The notes below the pieces were generated by a model that saw only the letters and a list, made by a program, of their open reading frames with translations, was not told the origin of the DNA and did not search any database. From Grammothele lineata (Eukaryota > Basidiomycota > Agaricomycetes > Polyporales > Polyporaceae): 64,000 nucleotides of DNA. Position numbers and translations under genes: made by a program. The stretch is from the NCBI GenBank assembly GCA_002150815.3, contig NDFF03000383.1, positions 434,001-498,000 of the forward strand. Reading direction: 5' to 3'. Positions within the stretch are counted from its first letter, which is position 1; the number at the start of each line of letters is the position of its first letter. Below, piece after piece: positions 23,341-35,434 of this stretch.

Positions 23341-26300
23341 ATTCGCTCAGCGGCCGCTGCGGGCGTAAGACTTCCTGGCGCTGTTTGCGGCGATGAACGT
23401 TTGAACCATTGAAGAGGGGCGACGAGAAGTCCCGCTGCCCGCTCTGGCTGCGCGCGGCATGAACGCCAAGGCCTTAGCCCGCCGTGCTGTGACCGCTCGG
23501 ACTGCGCACAAGCCGAGGGCTTGCGAGTCTAAAGCGGTGAGGAGGCGGGGTTCCCTATCCAGATATTTCGCTCGCAGCGTCTTCCAAAACGCCTCACCCG
23601 TATGGGCGCCCCGGGCCTGTAAGAAGATTGTGAATAGGTCTCTTAGTGTCCCTGGGTCTCTTTTCGGTGCTTATCACACTATTTCAGATAAAACGCTGGC
23701 GCACAAGTATGAGATAATGTTTGCTCATAATTCAGTTGTTCGAGTAGTATTCCTAAAATACGAAGGTAGTGCACTCACCTCTGACGTCTATTGGCATGGG
23801 CAAATGGCAGTGACACTGAGATTTGAAAAACTACTCTTGCGAGCGGCTTGCCTGCTTTGGTCAGTTCGGGGTATAGGTAGTGGAACAGCGCGCAGCAATG
23901 ATGAGGCGGTGCACCGCCGAGTATCGGATGATACGCTTTGTTTATCTGCTCGGACTCAGCTTAGGCTGGTGACCGTGCCGGTACCGCGAGACAGCCTCTC
24001 GAAAATGCTGGAGTGTCCACCGCCAACCAAGACGCCGTAGCCTTCGAGACTGTGAACGAACTGTCTCGCACCGGATATGCGCTGAAGACTTGTGTATATA
24101 CTGAGTAGAAAGTTACAGTGTATATATGAGTGGAAGGAGGTGGGAGGGTGAGTAAGCGTATCAGGCGCCTAAGTCCGCTTCCTCCTCTTCGGGCCAATGA
24201 CGTAACACGACGATCGGCGCGATCAAAATTTCAAAGTTACCAACACGGCGATCAGTACAGTACGTCGCGAACATCTCCATGAACGCTCCCAGTTCGAAAG
24301 TATCGCTGTCTCGCTATGATGAGCATTCAGACTCAATTTCGACCGCAGCCTTATAGACAGCTACGGAAGTTCCTCGAGACACAACCTGCCCGACGCACGA
24401 CGGAGGAGCGCGGTGGCAGACGGTAGCTACGGACAGTGCGTGACGCAATTCAATGTCACGAAGGAAAGTCGCAGTGCGTCGCAAGCTGGCGACTCGGCGG
24501 ACGTATGGAGATTGAGCACAGCCGAATCGTCTTCCTGACTGAATCAGTCATTTCGCAGGAGTACCTATCGACTCACTTACGTGCTCGTATCCTGCTATAA
24601 GAATCATTTAGAGTCGAGGCACCCTCGATACATCCCCGCATGGGCCCTCTATTGTATCCGCAACTTTCAGACGACTCGAACTCTCAAACTCTGAGTCAAA
24701 CGTCCGACTCGGAGCGATGACACAGCCCGAATGAGCACATGGGAGCTCCGTGTAGTAATTTGACTCAGCATTACAACATCAGGGCGGGATAGTTCTCACA
24801 ATATCTCAGGTTTGTTAATTGCAGGCCCGGGCCGCTGCAAATTGAAGATGCAGGGAATCGGTTGCTCTCATGAACAAAGGACAACGTAAAGGAACGCTCT
24901 AAAGAATTTCATACGTCTATGAATTATCCCAAAAACCGATACTAGTTCCTCCAAGGTCCAGCACGAATAGAAGGGAGGCCGGCGGATATTGAGCCACTTC
25001 CTAGATTGCGCAGTATGCAAACTATTATCGGAATTGGGGTCTCGCTGCCGATTCCGCGTGGTCTGGTTCGAGATACCCACCTTGTCAGGCGATCCACCCC
25101 AAAGCTCGCCGGCCGAGACGCACCACTTGATAATGCCTTCAGTGAGTCTCATAGTAGCTAATGGTAGACTCTGCACGAGATTACAAGCTGCTAGGCATGC
25201 GAAAACGCACTTGTGGTCTATAATTTAGCCTTCAGACCCAGTTCAGTCCTGTAAAATACGCCCTCAGTGGCATCAGCCTGGGTGACCGGTTTCTAGACCA
25301 TGATCTGGTATCGCCTCTGTGCGGATAACCGTGGAATTGATTTAGTCTGTGCGGTGGGCTTGCTTGTGAATGACGGGCACTGGCAGTGCACGGTGTCGTC
25401 TATCAGGGCCCACTTAATCTTCGCTCTGTGTCCGGAATCTTCAGTGCGCTGCCAGGGCATAGTAGGAACCCTAAGAGGACCGAATGGCACCCCCAATAGA
25501 GCCGAGCCGAGCCGAGCCTCGTGCAAAAGATACACCTCGGCTTACCATATGGCACACACTGAGTTAAGCTGACCCCGCAAGTCACATCTCTTAGCAGAGT
25601 CAATTACCCCAACTCTAACTTACATGTCGTGGATGCAGACTCCAGCCTACAGGATGGTCGGGGGCCCAGAAGGTAAGACGCTTCCCAAGCGGTGCACATC
25701 TCCAGATTGAATTCTGGACACGAAGGTCATAGTATTGAAGGAGACCGGCGGCCATGACAGCCACCGGAGTTGATTATATTACAGCGCTGTAGCGGCCAGG
25801 CACCGGTGACCTATTAGTACATGAGACAACGACGCCGTGCTACGAGTCACAATCGTGGAGGGCGGATGGGTGGAGAGTAAGCAGTGATAGTACGACGCAC
25901 ATCACGCGCTACCGGATCTAGCAATCGTAATTTGCGATTCGGACTCGGAAGCACGGATCCGGACCGTGAAACGCGGCTCATTGAGGGCCTTGAGGGTGCC
26001 AACGTGTACGCTGTTCGGGGCATCCCAGTTTGCGGCGTGTACACATGTGACATATGAAACATAGGTTAGATCGTCTGTGCATAGCCAACTTTCCAACGCT
26101 TATCATCGTTAACGACTATCTGAGAATGCACAGGAGGGAGAGAATAAAGTCGTAGCCGCAACAAACGTCTCAAACCCACATGCAGATCTCATCTGATTAT
26201 CCATTATAGGAGAATGTGTGGCCACACTGTGAAGACAACGGAAGACCTGAATAGTCATCCCGTGTAGCCAGCAGCGGAGATTCAATCAGATTCTGCGAGG

Positions 26301-28229
26301 CATAGAATTCATTGGTTCAAGTTGGCGCGCAGATAAGGAAGGTGATCCTTATGCCAGTCAAATTCTCTGGTAACGCAAACCTTAACGGAGCGCGGGACTT
26401 AGACATGCAGAATGAAGATTGCCAATTTCTAGCGTCCTGTGAAGAACATGTATACAGGTTTTGATGATCGTATATTCAGACGAAGAAAAGCACAGACATA
26501 CGACCCACTGAATTCAAAAGCGGCCTTGTCACTATCCGAAATGCCGTTAGATGAAGCTTGAGCATAGGTGTACGATCTGGAGACACGGAGACGAAGTGAT
26601 CTGCGCCAGACGGAACAAGAGAAACTTGTATCTCCCATAGCTACTACTAGGCAGTGTAGTTTCATCTGGAACAAAGCGTGAGACACCAACTTCACTCTGG
26701 AATAACTCGGGGGACGTGAGATGTGTTTACGTCTCCGACACCGCACCCCAACCCAGAACGACATGCGCTTGTCGTGTGGTCGGCATCAAAGTTTCACGGG
26801 GGTGAAGCTGCTGTGCTTTGCACAGCTGTCCAATGTGGTTACTCCCCTACGCCCTTTGTAGCGGACGAAAAACTGTATGACCAGAGGGATTGGGCAGCGG
26901 GTATTGGGAATGACCACGAAACCTTTCGGACGTTACGCAGGCCCTCATGCTATAGGCACTGTCCAGCCATCGAAGTAACTTGCCGCTCTATCGAGCGTAA
27001 TGAGTCAGATTCCACAAATGGCAGATCCCTTTGCAAGCGGAAAGCGTTCTCGACCTTCTGGGCGATTCCCTGAAAGTAGAAGTACAGTTATAATAGGCAG
27101 CGGGTGTTGTAACACAAATGCACACACACCAAATTTTCTAGAATGACCGCGCTTACGCCATCGGAATAGCCGCTGTACATGTTGGTGGTTTGACAACATT
27201 TTCTGTGCGGATAAGCGGGCCGTCGCCTCGTATCAGACCTCCGAAAGATGGCGCAGCGCAATGCAAGCGCGGAATACTCGGAAGATTCATTACCCAGGAA
27301 AGTTCGCTGGCGGTACAGTTATGTCGGTTTTCCGCGATGCGACAGTTGAAGCGCTATTGGCCTTGTTGGCGATCGACTGAACACATTGGTCCGTTAGCTC
27401 TCGGAGATGCAGTGGATAGATAAGACAGCGTTTCATGAGTACAGAATCAGATACCCGAGGACGGGGCCGCGCATTGAACCCGCAAGGTGGCGCAGGAAGC
27501 GAGCCGCAGAACGCTTGTAGGCCTGGTGGGTTAAGCGGTAGCTCTACACGAGGAATGTGAGTCTCCGTTCTAATGAAGAGGTCGTGCTCGTCACGCACCG
27601 TTTACTGAAGCCCGCTCATAGACTGACGGAGGCTTGGACCCCGACATAGAATAGCGGCGGATCCTACATGCAAGATAGTGGAGTCGAGGTAGAGGGGAGT
27701 CGGTGGTTGAAATGCGGTTGAGGCATGTAGTTCTTCGACCGACCGATGATATCGATAAGGGCGGGGGCTTTGATAGGCCCTGGATGTCTGACAGTTCTTC
27801 CTCATGTGCAAGTAGAAGTGTTACTTCTGGCTGTTCCGTGGTTAAATGGGCGCCGAAACTTGGAAGCCGCCAAAACGAAGACACCATAGACATATAGACA
27901 TATGAGCCTTTATGCAGGACTGACGACTCACAATTCGACTCGTAGGCGTTATCATACTAGTAGCGCTATCCACAATTCATGAAAAGGCAGACTGGTACAC
28001 GGCGGACACAAGGCGGAGGGAAGAATGTGGTTCACGACAACATCAACATCAACCAAACGGTCTCACGAAAAGCTCAAGCGCACCATGATTCCGTTCCCCA
28101 ACTGACAGCGTCTAGCCAGATGCGCTCTTGTCCACCAAGGACTACATATTCAGTGCGCATCATAGACCATGCTATCGAGCCATTGGAAGGTGGATACTCG
28201 GCGAGCTGAGCGTATCGTAGATTGGGCAT
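23341..28229. other. Large gene-poor region
   Basis: Almost 4.9 kb with only short, unsupported frames on both strands (the longest is 193 codons at 23459-24040). No family motif, LTR, terminal inverted repeat or tandem array was recognised; a short GAGCC repeat occurs near 25500. It may be old, decayed transposon or gene sequence. Confidence 0.4.
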
Positions 28230-28930
28230 TGCCGGTGTTCAGGCCAGAGTGTTCGAGAAGCGTCGAGCGAGGGAGGTTTCATCCAGATTTGGCCACCAGC
28301 CTACCGCAAAGTCCTCGCTGCCCAGGAGATAGATCCTTGTATTGATGGGACCGCAAAGAGCTTACAGGGTCGGAAGATGAGAGAGTGGTACATGTTCCCG
28401 CTCACCAATCTGCCGGATCCCCAGGACTTCATATTTGTACCTATTTATCATGGGCGTCAATTCGGACCACCACGCTGTGACCGCGCGCGGTTGGGCTTCA
28501 AATTTTCAAAGCTTCGGGCCTTCTGCCAGTACTAGTCTTCTTCCGCCGGCTTCAGGCCGGGGGCTCTGTCCAATCATAGTTCACACCGGATGCCTCGTGC
28601 TAACTGGCTCGTCGGACTCCTCGCTTTCGCAGCACCCCCCCGAGTAGTATTGGCTGCTATGATGGACGCTATGCGATGGCATGTATATGTAAGTACTACG
28701 GCTCGTAGGCCGCTACATGCGAGGATGCGCCAAGACGTCATATTCTACAGTCTATGGTCAGACGTGGCCAATGGCCGTATACGAGGAGGTCTGGATGCAT
28801 CCCATGGCCCGCTCACTTATGCTGCTCCTGTCCGACGGTTCCTGGCTGCAACATGAAGCATCCATCCTTAGGCATAATAGCGAGATAGCACCTCATCCTC
28901 ATCCTTGCTATCTTCTTTCCCCATAACCTC
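28230..28930 (+). pseudogene. Broken conserved-looking gene, unknown product
   Basis: A coherent coding stretch runs from about 28270 (IWPPAYRKVLAAQEIDP, MREWYMFPLTNLPDPQDF) to an in-frame TAG at about 28533, then continues in the same frame (MPRANWLVGLLAFAAPPRV, MMDAMRWHVY), and after one frame change reads EEVWMHPMARSLMLLLSDGS and ends near 28890. The composition and residue pattern look like a real protein, but one stop and one shift break it, and no start exon is visible. A GTAAGT at 28689 could be a donor, so part of the shift may be an intron. I cannot name the family. It probably is a fragment left in the gene-poor region. Confidence 0.45.
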
Positions 28931-29305
28931 GGTATAATTCACGGCAGCCTCTTACATCCTTTATCCTCTATCTCAAGGGGCGTATACTCGTGAACTATTT
29001 ACCCTGTTAGTACGCATGATACTGGAATCTACGCGCAGGGCTCGTAATATACCTCTTGGAGTCTACGTCAACGTCAACTTGGCGAACTTTCAGGATTACA
29101 TCTTCACCTTGCATTCAAACGCGACATATCGGAGTGGGTCTCTCGTCCTCCGTCGACAATGGACTCGACTGAATATTGATTATCTAGGCATGGCTTCGAA
29201 TAGTAGGAGGATAGGCACGCCTCGGGGCTACAACTTCAATTATAAATGCTCGAGATGCAAACGGCAACAAAAGCCACCAGACGCTCTCAACCGTACAATA
29301 CGGCT
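28931..29305. other. Intergenic
   Basis: Short AT-richer stretch before the stop of the membrane protein gene. Nothing recognised. Confidence 0.4.
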
Positions 29306-30835
29306 TCAGACCGCGTGTCCACCCTCACTGGAGTCGCCCATACCGTAACAATCATAGTACGTGCCAGGGCCATCCTCCCCGAACCAGTCCACGTCATTAA
29401 ACCAGTTCTCAGGCTCGTACGAACCTCTATCCGCGATCTCGCCGGACGGCGTGGGGCCCTGTTCACCGTATCCCTCACGTGCGTCGGATATGGCGCTCGG
29501 ACCTACTTCGTCTCCGTCCGCGCCCAGGTTCGCCTCGTCCCAGTGTCCGAGCGACGTTGCACGGCCCTTGCCCTTGTTCGCCCCCCTCTCCCCACCGCGC
29601 ACGCTATCTCCACTCTCCTCGGCCCCGTCCCCAGATTCTAAGGCGGTTCCGAGTTGCCCGCGTGCGACCGCGATCTGGAGCGAAGACAGCGGAGACGCTA
29701 CGCTGCGCGTCGTGTGGCTCGAGGCAGACCGCATGTCGTGGTGGGGCAGTGGACTACCGTCCTCGAGCGCCGTCGCGCCTGCGTCGTCCGAGAGCACCGG
29801 AGAGCTGGCGGTACGCGGGGAACAGACGCTGCTGCTGCTGCTTCCTGCTTGCGGAAGCGCGAAAGCCGTGTTGGTAGGAACTGGCTTGGGCGAAGCGCGT
29901 CCTGCTTGAGCCTCGGCGGCGCTGGAGCCGGCGGCGTCGCTCATGCTGGAGCCCACACCTCCGTCCCCGGAGAAAGTGGGAGGTGGGACGGCTAGCTCGG
30001 ACCATTGAATGGACAACGCGTGCTCTTGCGGTGACGTAGTCCGTGAGGTCGGCGGCGTGTGGCGAGCAGCTCGGTGCGCGTTCTCGTCCGTGCGAGGACG
30101 GGCACGTTGTGGCGCGGAGAATTGATAGAGCGACGAAGTGTTCGTGTTAGAGCGTGAAGTGACGGGCTGTGAGTCGCTCGTAAAGCGATAGGGCCTGGTG
30201 TTCCCGGAGGGCGTGTAGCGTACGGTTGGGCGAGCGTTGGGGTGAAGGTGTCCGGCGCTGGGAATGGGACCAGAAGCTGCGCGCGCGAGTGTAGTGGACC
30301 GCGAGAGAGCGAGGCAGTCGGGACAGCCGCATGAGAAGCGTTGGTCGGCGGCGCGGCGGCACGTAGTGGGGCCTGCAGAGACAAGGGTGCTAGTGCTAGA
30401 GCTGGTACTGGCAGAGGAGCTTGCGGTCGTTGACCTGGCGGCTGACAGAAGGGGAAGGGGGTAGATGGGTCGCCCTTGCCCGTGGAACGTCGATGGGGGA
30501 AATTTGACTACGGCGTGCCCGCGAGACGCAGAACCTAGCCTGAAGGCCTTCTCCCCGACGAGCTGGTCTATCTCCGCTTCCAGCTTACGATCCTTGCGGC
30601 GTTTGCGCCAGCGGCGGAGGAGCGCGAAGGTGGTGATGAGGGAGACGCCAAAGAGGACCGTACCGGCAGAGACAGCGTAGACAACGACAGAAGAATGGAC
30701 CGAGGTATGGGAAGTTTGAGGGTTGTAACCAGAGACTTGAGACATCTTGAGAGCTACTAGGACTTGCGGCGGGTCGATATTGGCGAGAGCGGAAAGCAAG
30801 TTGGCGGTGAAAGCAAAAGCGAAGATAGATTCCAT
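29306..30835 (-). CDS. Single-pass membrane protein with long disordered tail
   Basis: One uninterrupted frame of 509 codons. An N-terminal hydrophobic stretch (signal or anchor, residues about 1-20) is followed by a clear transmembrane helix at about residues 50-72 (VVVYAVSAGTVLFGVSLITT), then a strongly basic juxtamembrane RRWRKRRKDRK, as expected for a type I or III protein with its C-terminus in the cytosol. The remaining 400 residues are Ser/Thr/Pro/Gly-rich and disordered, ending in an acidic, aromatic tail (ENWFNDVDWFGEDG). Such layouts are common in fungal surface or sensor-like proteins, but no extracellular domain is present here: the outside part is only about 45 residues. A start at the in-frame ATG 90 nt downstream (MSQVSGYN) is also possible. 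Function unknown. Confidence 0.8.
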   Translation of the reverse strand: MESIFAFAFTANLLSALANIDPPQVLVALKMSQVSGYNPQTSHTSVHSSVVVYAVSAGTVLFGVSLITTFALLRRWRKRRKDRKLEAEIDQLVGEKAFRLGSASRGHAVVKFPPSTFHGQGRPIYPLPLLSAARSTTASSSASTSSSTSTLVSAGPTTCRRAADQRFSCGCPDCLALSRSTTLARAASGPIPSAGHLHPNARPTVRYTPSGNTRPYRFTSDSQPVTSRSNTNTSSLYQFSAPQRARPRTDENAHRAARHTPPTSRTTSPQEHALSIQWSELAVPPPTFSGDGGVGSSMSDAAGSSAAEAQAGRASPKPVPTNTAFALPQAGSSSSSVCSPRTASSPVLSDDAGATALEDGSPLPHHDMRSASSHTTRSVASPLSSLQIAVARGQLGTALESGDGAEESGDSVRGGERGANKGKGRATSLGHWDEANLGADGDEVGPSAISDAREGYGEQGPTPSGEIADRGSYEPENWFNDVDWFGEDGPGTYYDCYGMGDSSEGGHAV

Positions 30836-31689
30836 TGTAGGCTGAGGATAGACTATGTTGAAGAGGCTGACTAGATCTGAGAGGAGGGCTGAACATGAGG
30901 AACGGCGTCCAGGAGGGCGTCGGGTCAGCCGTCAGCGAGCGGGCGAGCCTTAGGACGTGAAGGGTGTCGTGATTTTCAAAAGGTGACGATAAGCTCTGCG
31001 ATCATCTCTAGATGAGAATCTGGGCGATCGGATGCGAACAGGTTATTCGATTCGAACAGGATAATCCAGTTGCCATAGGCGAGCCTTGAGGATCTCGACG
31101 TACATCCGGGTCGCTATCATTATTGAGCCTGAAGAGCAAGAAACTCGTGTGAGCGGAGTCGCACTCCAAGTTCAGGTGAATTCAACATGTCTGGCACATA
31201 CAGCGCTAGATGCCATGTCGTCCTTGGTCGGGATCGAACTACCATCACTGACGGAGGGCACGACAGATAGTCCAATCGAGAGCTTGAGGGTGGAGGAAAA
31301 TTTGATCTTTAAAGTTCGTAGGTGTGGTGGATGGGACGTAAGCCGCACAAGACGAGATGTGAAGTATTGGTTGTCTATATCAACCATGGTGTAGGGCTCG
31401 GCCCGAAATTGTGAAGGAGTTCGGCGTATTATGACCAAGGCTTCAGCAAATCCGTCAGCACTCCTTCAAAGTTGGGATGAATGCAAACAACGATGACTGT
31501 TACAAAGCACACTTCAAGCACACACGCACAACAGTCGAATGAGGTCGGAAATCCGCGTGGTGGCCCTGCTCTCACATTGCCGTTTCGTGTCACCTACTAC
31601 AACGAAGTAAAAAGAATGTCGCGAGCTAACCCTGAGCTGGCTGCCTATCCCTCGCACCCCGACACGCGCCCTCCCAACACCGTCGCCGC
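30836..31689. other. Intergenic
   Basis: Promoter side of the membrane protein gene and 3' side of the first sedolisin. No supported gene. Confidence 0.45.
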
Positions 31690-33949
31690 TTAGTTGCGGT
31701 TCTTGCGGCCCCTGCCGTTCGCCTTGGCCGTCGCGCTTGCCGCCACGGTCTGGGTGACAGTGACGGTGGCAGCGCCGTCGTTCGAAGCGTTCGCAGCAGC
31801 AGTCGCAGTCGCGGCCGTCGAAGCCGCTGCCGTGGTCGCCGTGCTGTTGGACGACACCGCGCTGCCAGTGACGAGCGCGAGGAGCTTCGTGAAGTCGGGC
31901 GTGCCGAAACCGGTGACGGGGTCCCAGCCCTCGACGGCGGGGAAACCGTCGGTGCCGCAGCCGGGGTTCGAGCCGGTGGTGACGTCGTTGAGCGCGGCGG
32001 CGCCGGAGGAGTAGATGAGCGGGTTGAGGAAGCCAAGCGGGCTCTTGCCCTGGTTGAGCAGCTCGTCGTTCAGGAGCGCGACGACACTGGCGAACGTCGG
32101 GCTGGACGCGCTGGTGCCGGATACGCCCTGGCCCTGGCCGGCGACGTCGATGATGAAGTTGACACCCTGGGCGGAAACGTCGGGGAAGGCGCGGCCTTGG
32201 GTGTTGAACAGGCCGGCGTTGGTGTTGCCGAGCTTGTCGAGATAGGCCGCGACCGCGTCATCCTGGTAGCTCGGGCGAGCGAAGATGTTGGAGAAACCGC
32301 CAGACGAGAAGGTCGCAGCGGTCTCATCGATACCCTGGGTGCTACCGACGGAGGTCAAGCTAGAGAAACGCGTCATATATCAGTATTCTGTCGTGTTCAG
32401 TGCATCGAGAGTGGCATACAAGGGGCAGCCCGACGGGAAGGTCGGGATGAAGGACGAGCCGTCGCAGGCGTTGGTGGACTGAGAGCCGGAAACGCCACCA
32501 TCGCCAGAGGCGAAGAGAACGGACGTGCCACGGGCACCGAGCTGACCATAAGCGTTGCACAGGTTGCTGAAAATCACAATCAGCAAAGCGAATCCTAGAT
32601 GGTCCGCGACATTTCACTCACACCGCGAGCTCAGGCTCACTCTCGAACCCGATCTCGTTGAAGCCGAAGGAAGTAGTAAGAACGAGCGGCGGGTTGTCCT
32701 GCTTGAGGAGGAAGTTGATGATGTCGAGGAAGCCGCCGAGATCGCCATCCTGGTTCTTCTCGCCGACCGAGACGAACGTCGTGGGGACGCCGGTCGCGAT
32801 GCCGACCGTGTACTGGATGTCCAAAGTCTGCGAGCATCACGTCAGTATTGTGAGCTAGCCTGCATTGAGCACAGGACTAGAACGTACTGCCTCGACGGTA
32901 CCAGGCGAAGTGGCATCGTCAATGCCGTTGTCGACGGAGACGATATCGAAGGTGCCGGGAGTAGCATCCGGGCGAAGGACGGTCATGAATTCCTAATCGG
33001 CACCATCAGCTTCTGTGCACGTTCTACCCCAACGCAAGGAAGCGCACCGTCAAGTCATCAGCGTTCGCAATTTCCTCGATGAAGCCGGCGACACCGAGGC
33101 TGTTGCCTGTCGCGCTCGCGGCCGTAGTAGGGATGTTGTAGAGCGCCTGCAGGCAGTCGGGGGTGATCTGCGTGTCGCACTTGGCAGGGACTGCTGCGCG
33201 CTTCGAGCGGCGACGCTTGCTCGTGCGCGGGAGGTCTGCAACCTGGAACGAAGGCTGGCTGGTCTTCGCGGGCGGGATGAAGCTAGGAGCATAACACTGA
33301 GAAAACGAGCACTCCACAGGCGCCGGTTGTACAAGAAGGAAACACTCACTGCGTGGTGGGGAAGACGAACGCGAGGTGCTCCGAGAGGCTCTCCGGGATC
33401 GAGTACGCGAGCGTGCGGACCGAGGTCTTGCCCGTCTCGTCCCACGTGTACTCGTTGAAGTCGGCGTTGAGCAGCGTGTTCGCCTGCGCGACGGGCACGG
33501 TGATCTTCATCCAGTCACCCGCGGCAGACGTAGTCTGGGCCGTGATGTTGTTCTTGGACAACCACGCGGTCACCTTCTCCACACTCTCCGCCGAGGGCGC
33601 GACCATCGCCTCGACCTACATCCATGTCGGAAAAAAAATAATGAGGCTTACTAGACCACTAGCTCGATCGAATGGATAGTACCTCGGCCTTGGAGAGGTG
33701 CTTGCCGTAGTTGGCGCTCGTGGGATTGCTGACATCGTAAAGAGTCGTCTCGAGCCCGGTCGTGTTGCCCTGGACGAGCGCGAGGCGGAGGGTGAGCGTC
33801 TGGGCTTCGTCCGCCTTCTGCTTGTACGAGAAACCAGTCGGGACCGAATGGCGTTTGCGGAAGACCTTGAGGGTGTCGTCGCCGCTGGCAGAGGGCGCAC
33901 CGAGGGCGAGGGAGAAAAGAGAGAGAACGAGCAGACCGGCTGCGACCAT
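31690..33949 (-). CDS. Secreted sedolisin (family S53 tripeptidyl-peptidase type), copy 1
   Basis: Seven exons (33683-33949, 33350-33615, 33048-33282, 32888-32992, 32622-32827, 32420-32566, 31690-32359) give 631 aa. A signal peptide (about residues 1-18) is followed by a pro-kumamolisin activation domain (NYGKHLSKAEVEAMVAP block), a linker with a basic RRRSKR site where the propeptide is probably cut, and the S53 catalytic domain. Catalytic residues: Glu290 and Asp294 (in VEATLDIQYTVG), oxyanion Asp382 (FASGDGG) and Ser492 (SGTSASSPTFA). The calcium-site region near the C-terminus reads GWDPVTGFGTPDF. The tail is Ala/Thr/Ser-rich and ends with basic RGRKNRN. Sedolisins are acid proteases that release tripeptides or cut proteins outside the cell. 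A near twin lies directly upstream at 35435-37709. Confidence 0.93.
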
Positions 33950-34011
33950 TTCGAGCGATGGTATAAAAACTAGGTTAGAGAGTGAACGAAAGGAGCGAGA
34001 AGGGAGACACA

Positions 34012-34030
34012 GGGACCACGGGTGACCTCT
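34012..34030 (-). promoter_or_regulatory. Leader/promoter sequence shared with sedolisin copy 2
   Basis: On the plus strand this reads GGGACCACGGGTGACCTCT, 63 nt upstream of the copy 1 ATG. The same words (GGGACCACGGTGACCTCG) occur 41 nt upstream of copy 2 at 37750-37768. A TATATA box follows further upstream in each (34073 and 37804). It could be a bound site or simply duplicated leader. Confidence 0.5.
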
Positions 34031-34072
34031 AGGGCGGAAGGTGAAGCAGCGCCTGGGGTGTGCGTCGGCCGG

Positions 34073-34078
34073 TATATA
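34073..34078 (-). promoter_or_regulatory. TATA box of sedolisin copy 1
   Basis: GTTATATACC read on the minus strand, about 124 nt before the start codon. Confidence 0.6.
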
Positions 34079-35434
34079 ACGGAGGCAGATGCGTGCGCCT
34101 CCGACGGTCGTCAGGCCAGATCAGCCATATGATCGCGATGCTCATTGTGGCTGGTTGCACCGTCAAGCCGACAACAAGCTGGGATTAAGCACGGTCAGGC
34201 TTGGCAGAGACTCGGCGGATCCGGCTCGATGGCAAGTGCCTGAAGTCCGGGGAAACAAGCGAGAACGCGTTGACATAAAAGACTATAGAACGCATGTGAG
34301 AGACACAATACGTGCACGGTGGACGTACGGACATATGGATAGGACCATGGCATGGCATCCTGGACGAACGGAGGACCAACTCCTCGAAGGTCATTGCCCT
34401 GGCGGTGCACCATCGCGAACGCCACGAGCGAAATGCGGGCGCCTATTCGCTGCGGACATGCCGAGCAGACGGTGAAGCGGCTTGGCACGCCCCCGCACGG
34501 CAGCGCGGCAGGACCGGTGCGATGATCGTGATCTGGGATCCGTCGGGCGAACTGAACGCGGCTTCGTCGAGGGCGCCGTCCGACCGCGCCGGTCGCTATG
34601 GCGCGCCCTCGCTTCGTCGAGCCCGCCTTTTCTCGACTCGCCTCCTCGTTCTGTTCTGAGTGGGCGGCGAGCAGCGAGCCACGTGTCCCCATCAGCATGC
34701 GAATGAATTGAGGCGGAACGTGTGGGCCTGAACTCGAACTCACCGTGTTCCGCAGTCAACGAGATTTGTCTCGGGGGCGCCGTTCCGCCTCGGGGCCTTG
34801 CTCATCGTCGAAAGCTGTTCCTGGCCGCATTCGGGCCCCCGCAGTCGTTACGGAGGTGTTGTATGAGCCTTGGGAATGTTTGAACATGGCGGTCCACGGC
34901 GACTGCCTTGATTAAGCATCTTCGACACGCCGTATTCCCGCCCAGACGTGTGGTAACGTCCCGGTGGTAACCAACACAGACAATGCGTTAACGCCGAGCT
35001 ACCCACGCCCGGTACCGCAGAGCACACAGTTCGCAGTGGGATTCTCGGACGAGACATCAAAGGATGTAATATGCCTATGCAACTGCGTTCACCGTGAGCC
35101 CCGGATCCGGTGCATGCAACTGACATACCTTGCCTACGACTGGTTCTCCCGTCCGCCTGACAGATCATCAGCTCCCCAACTCACCGCCTCAAACGAATGT
35201 GGACGTCGCCCAGCAGCGCGCGGCCTTCTCTTCTGCGATGGAAGCACACGGCGCGGTGGGAAGCGGAGAATAGAAGGGAAAAAATGAAGAGGTCACCGGT
35301 GGTCTCCAGTTCTGCAGTAGTAGTCAACGACACAGATTACAGTACACATCTGCCCGCTGGGTCCGAAGATCGAATCCAAAAACGTCGTTGCGGCCTCAAC
35401 GCACGCGTGCAAAGCGTCCACCCTATGTCATCCT

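Larger units (their letters stand above)
33950..35434. other. Spacer between tandem sedolisins
   Basis: Contains the copy 1 promoter (TATA box near 34073 and the shared leader at 34012-34030) and then about 1.3 kb without a supported gene; a 182-codon minus frame (34195-34743) lacks any family feature. Confidence 0.5.

Noticed and set aside
23459..24040. 193-codon plus-strand open frame
   Set aside because: Basic, low-pattern composition with no motif, no splice partners and no start context; likely chance.
32197..33458. Long plus-strand frames opposite sedolisin copy 1
   Set aside because: They lie antisense to conserved exons and owe their openness to GC-rich codon use.
34195..34743. 182-codon minus-strand open frame between the tandem sedolisins
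   Set aside because: No family signature, and frames of similar length overlap it on the other strand.
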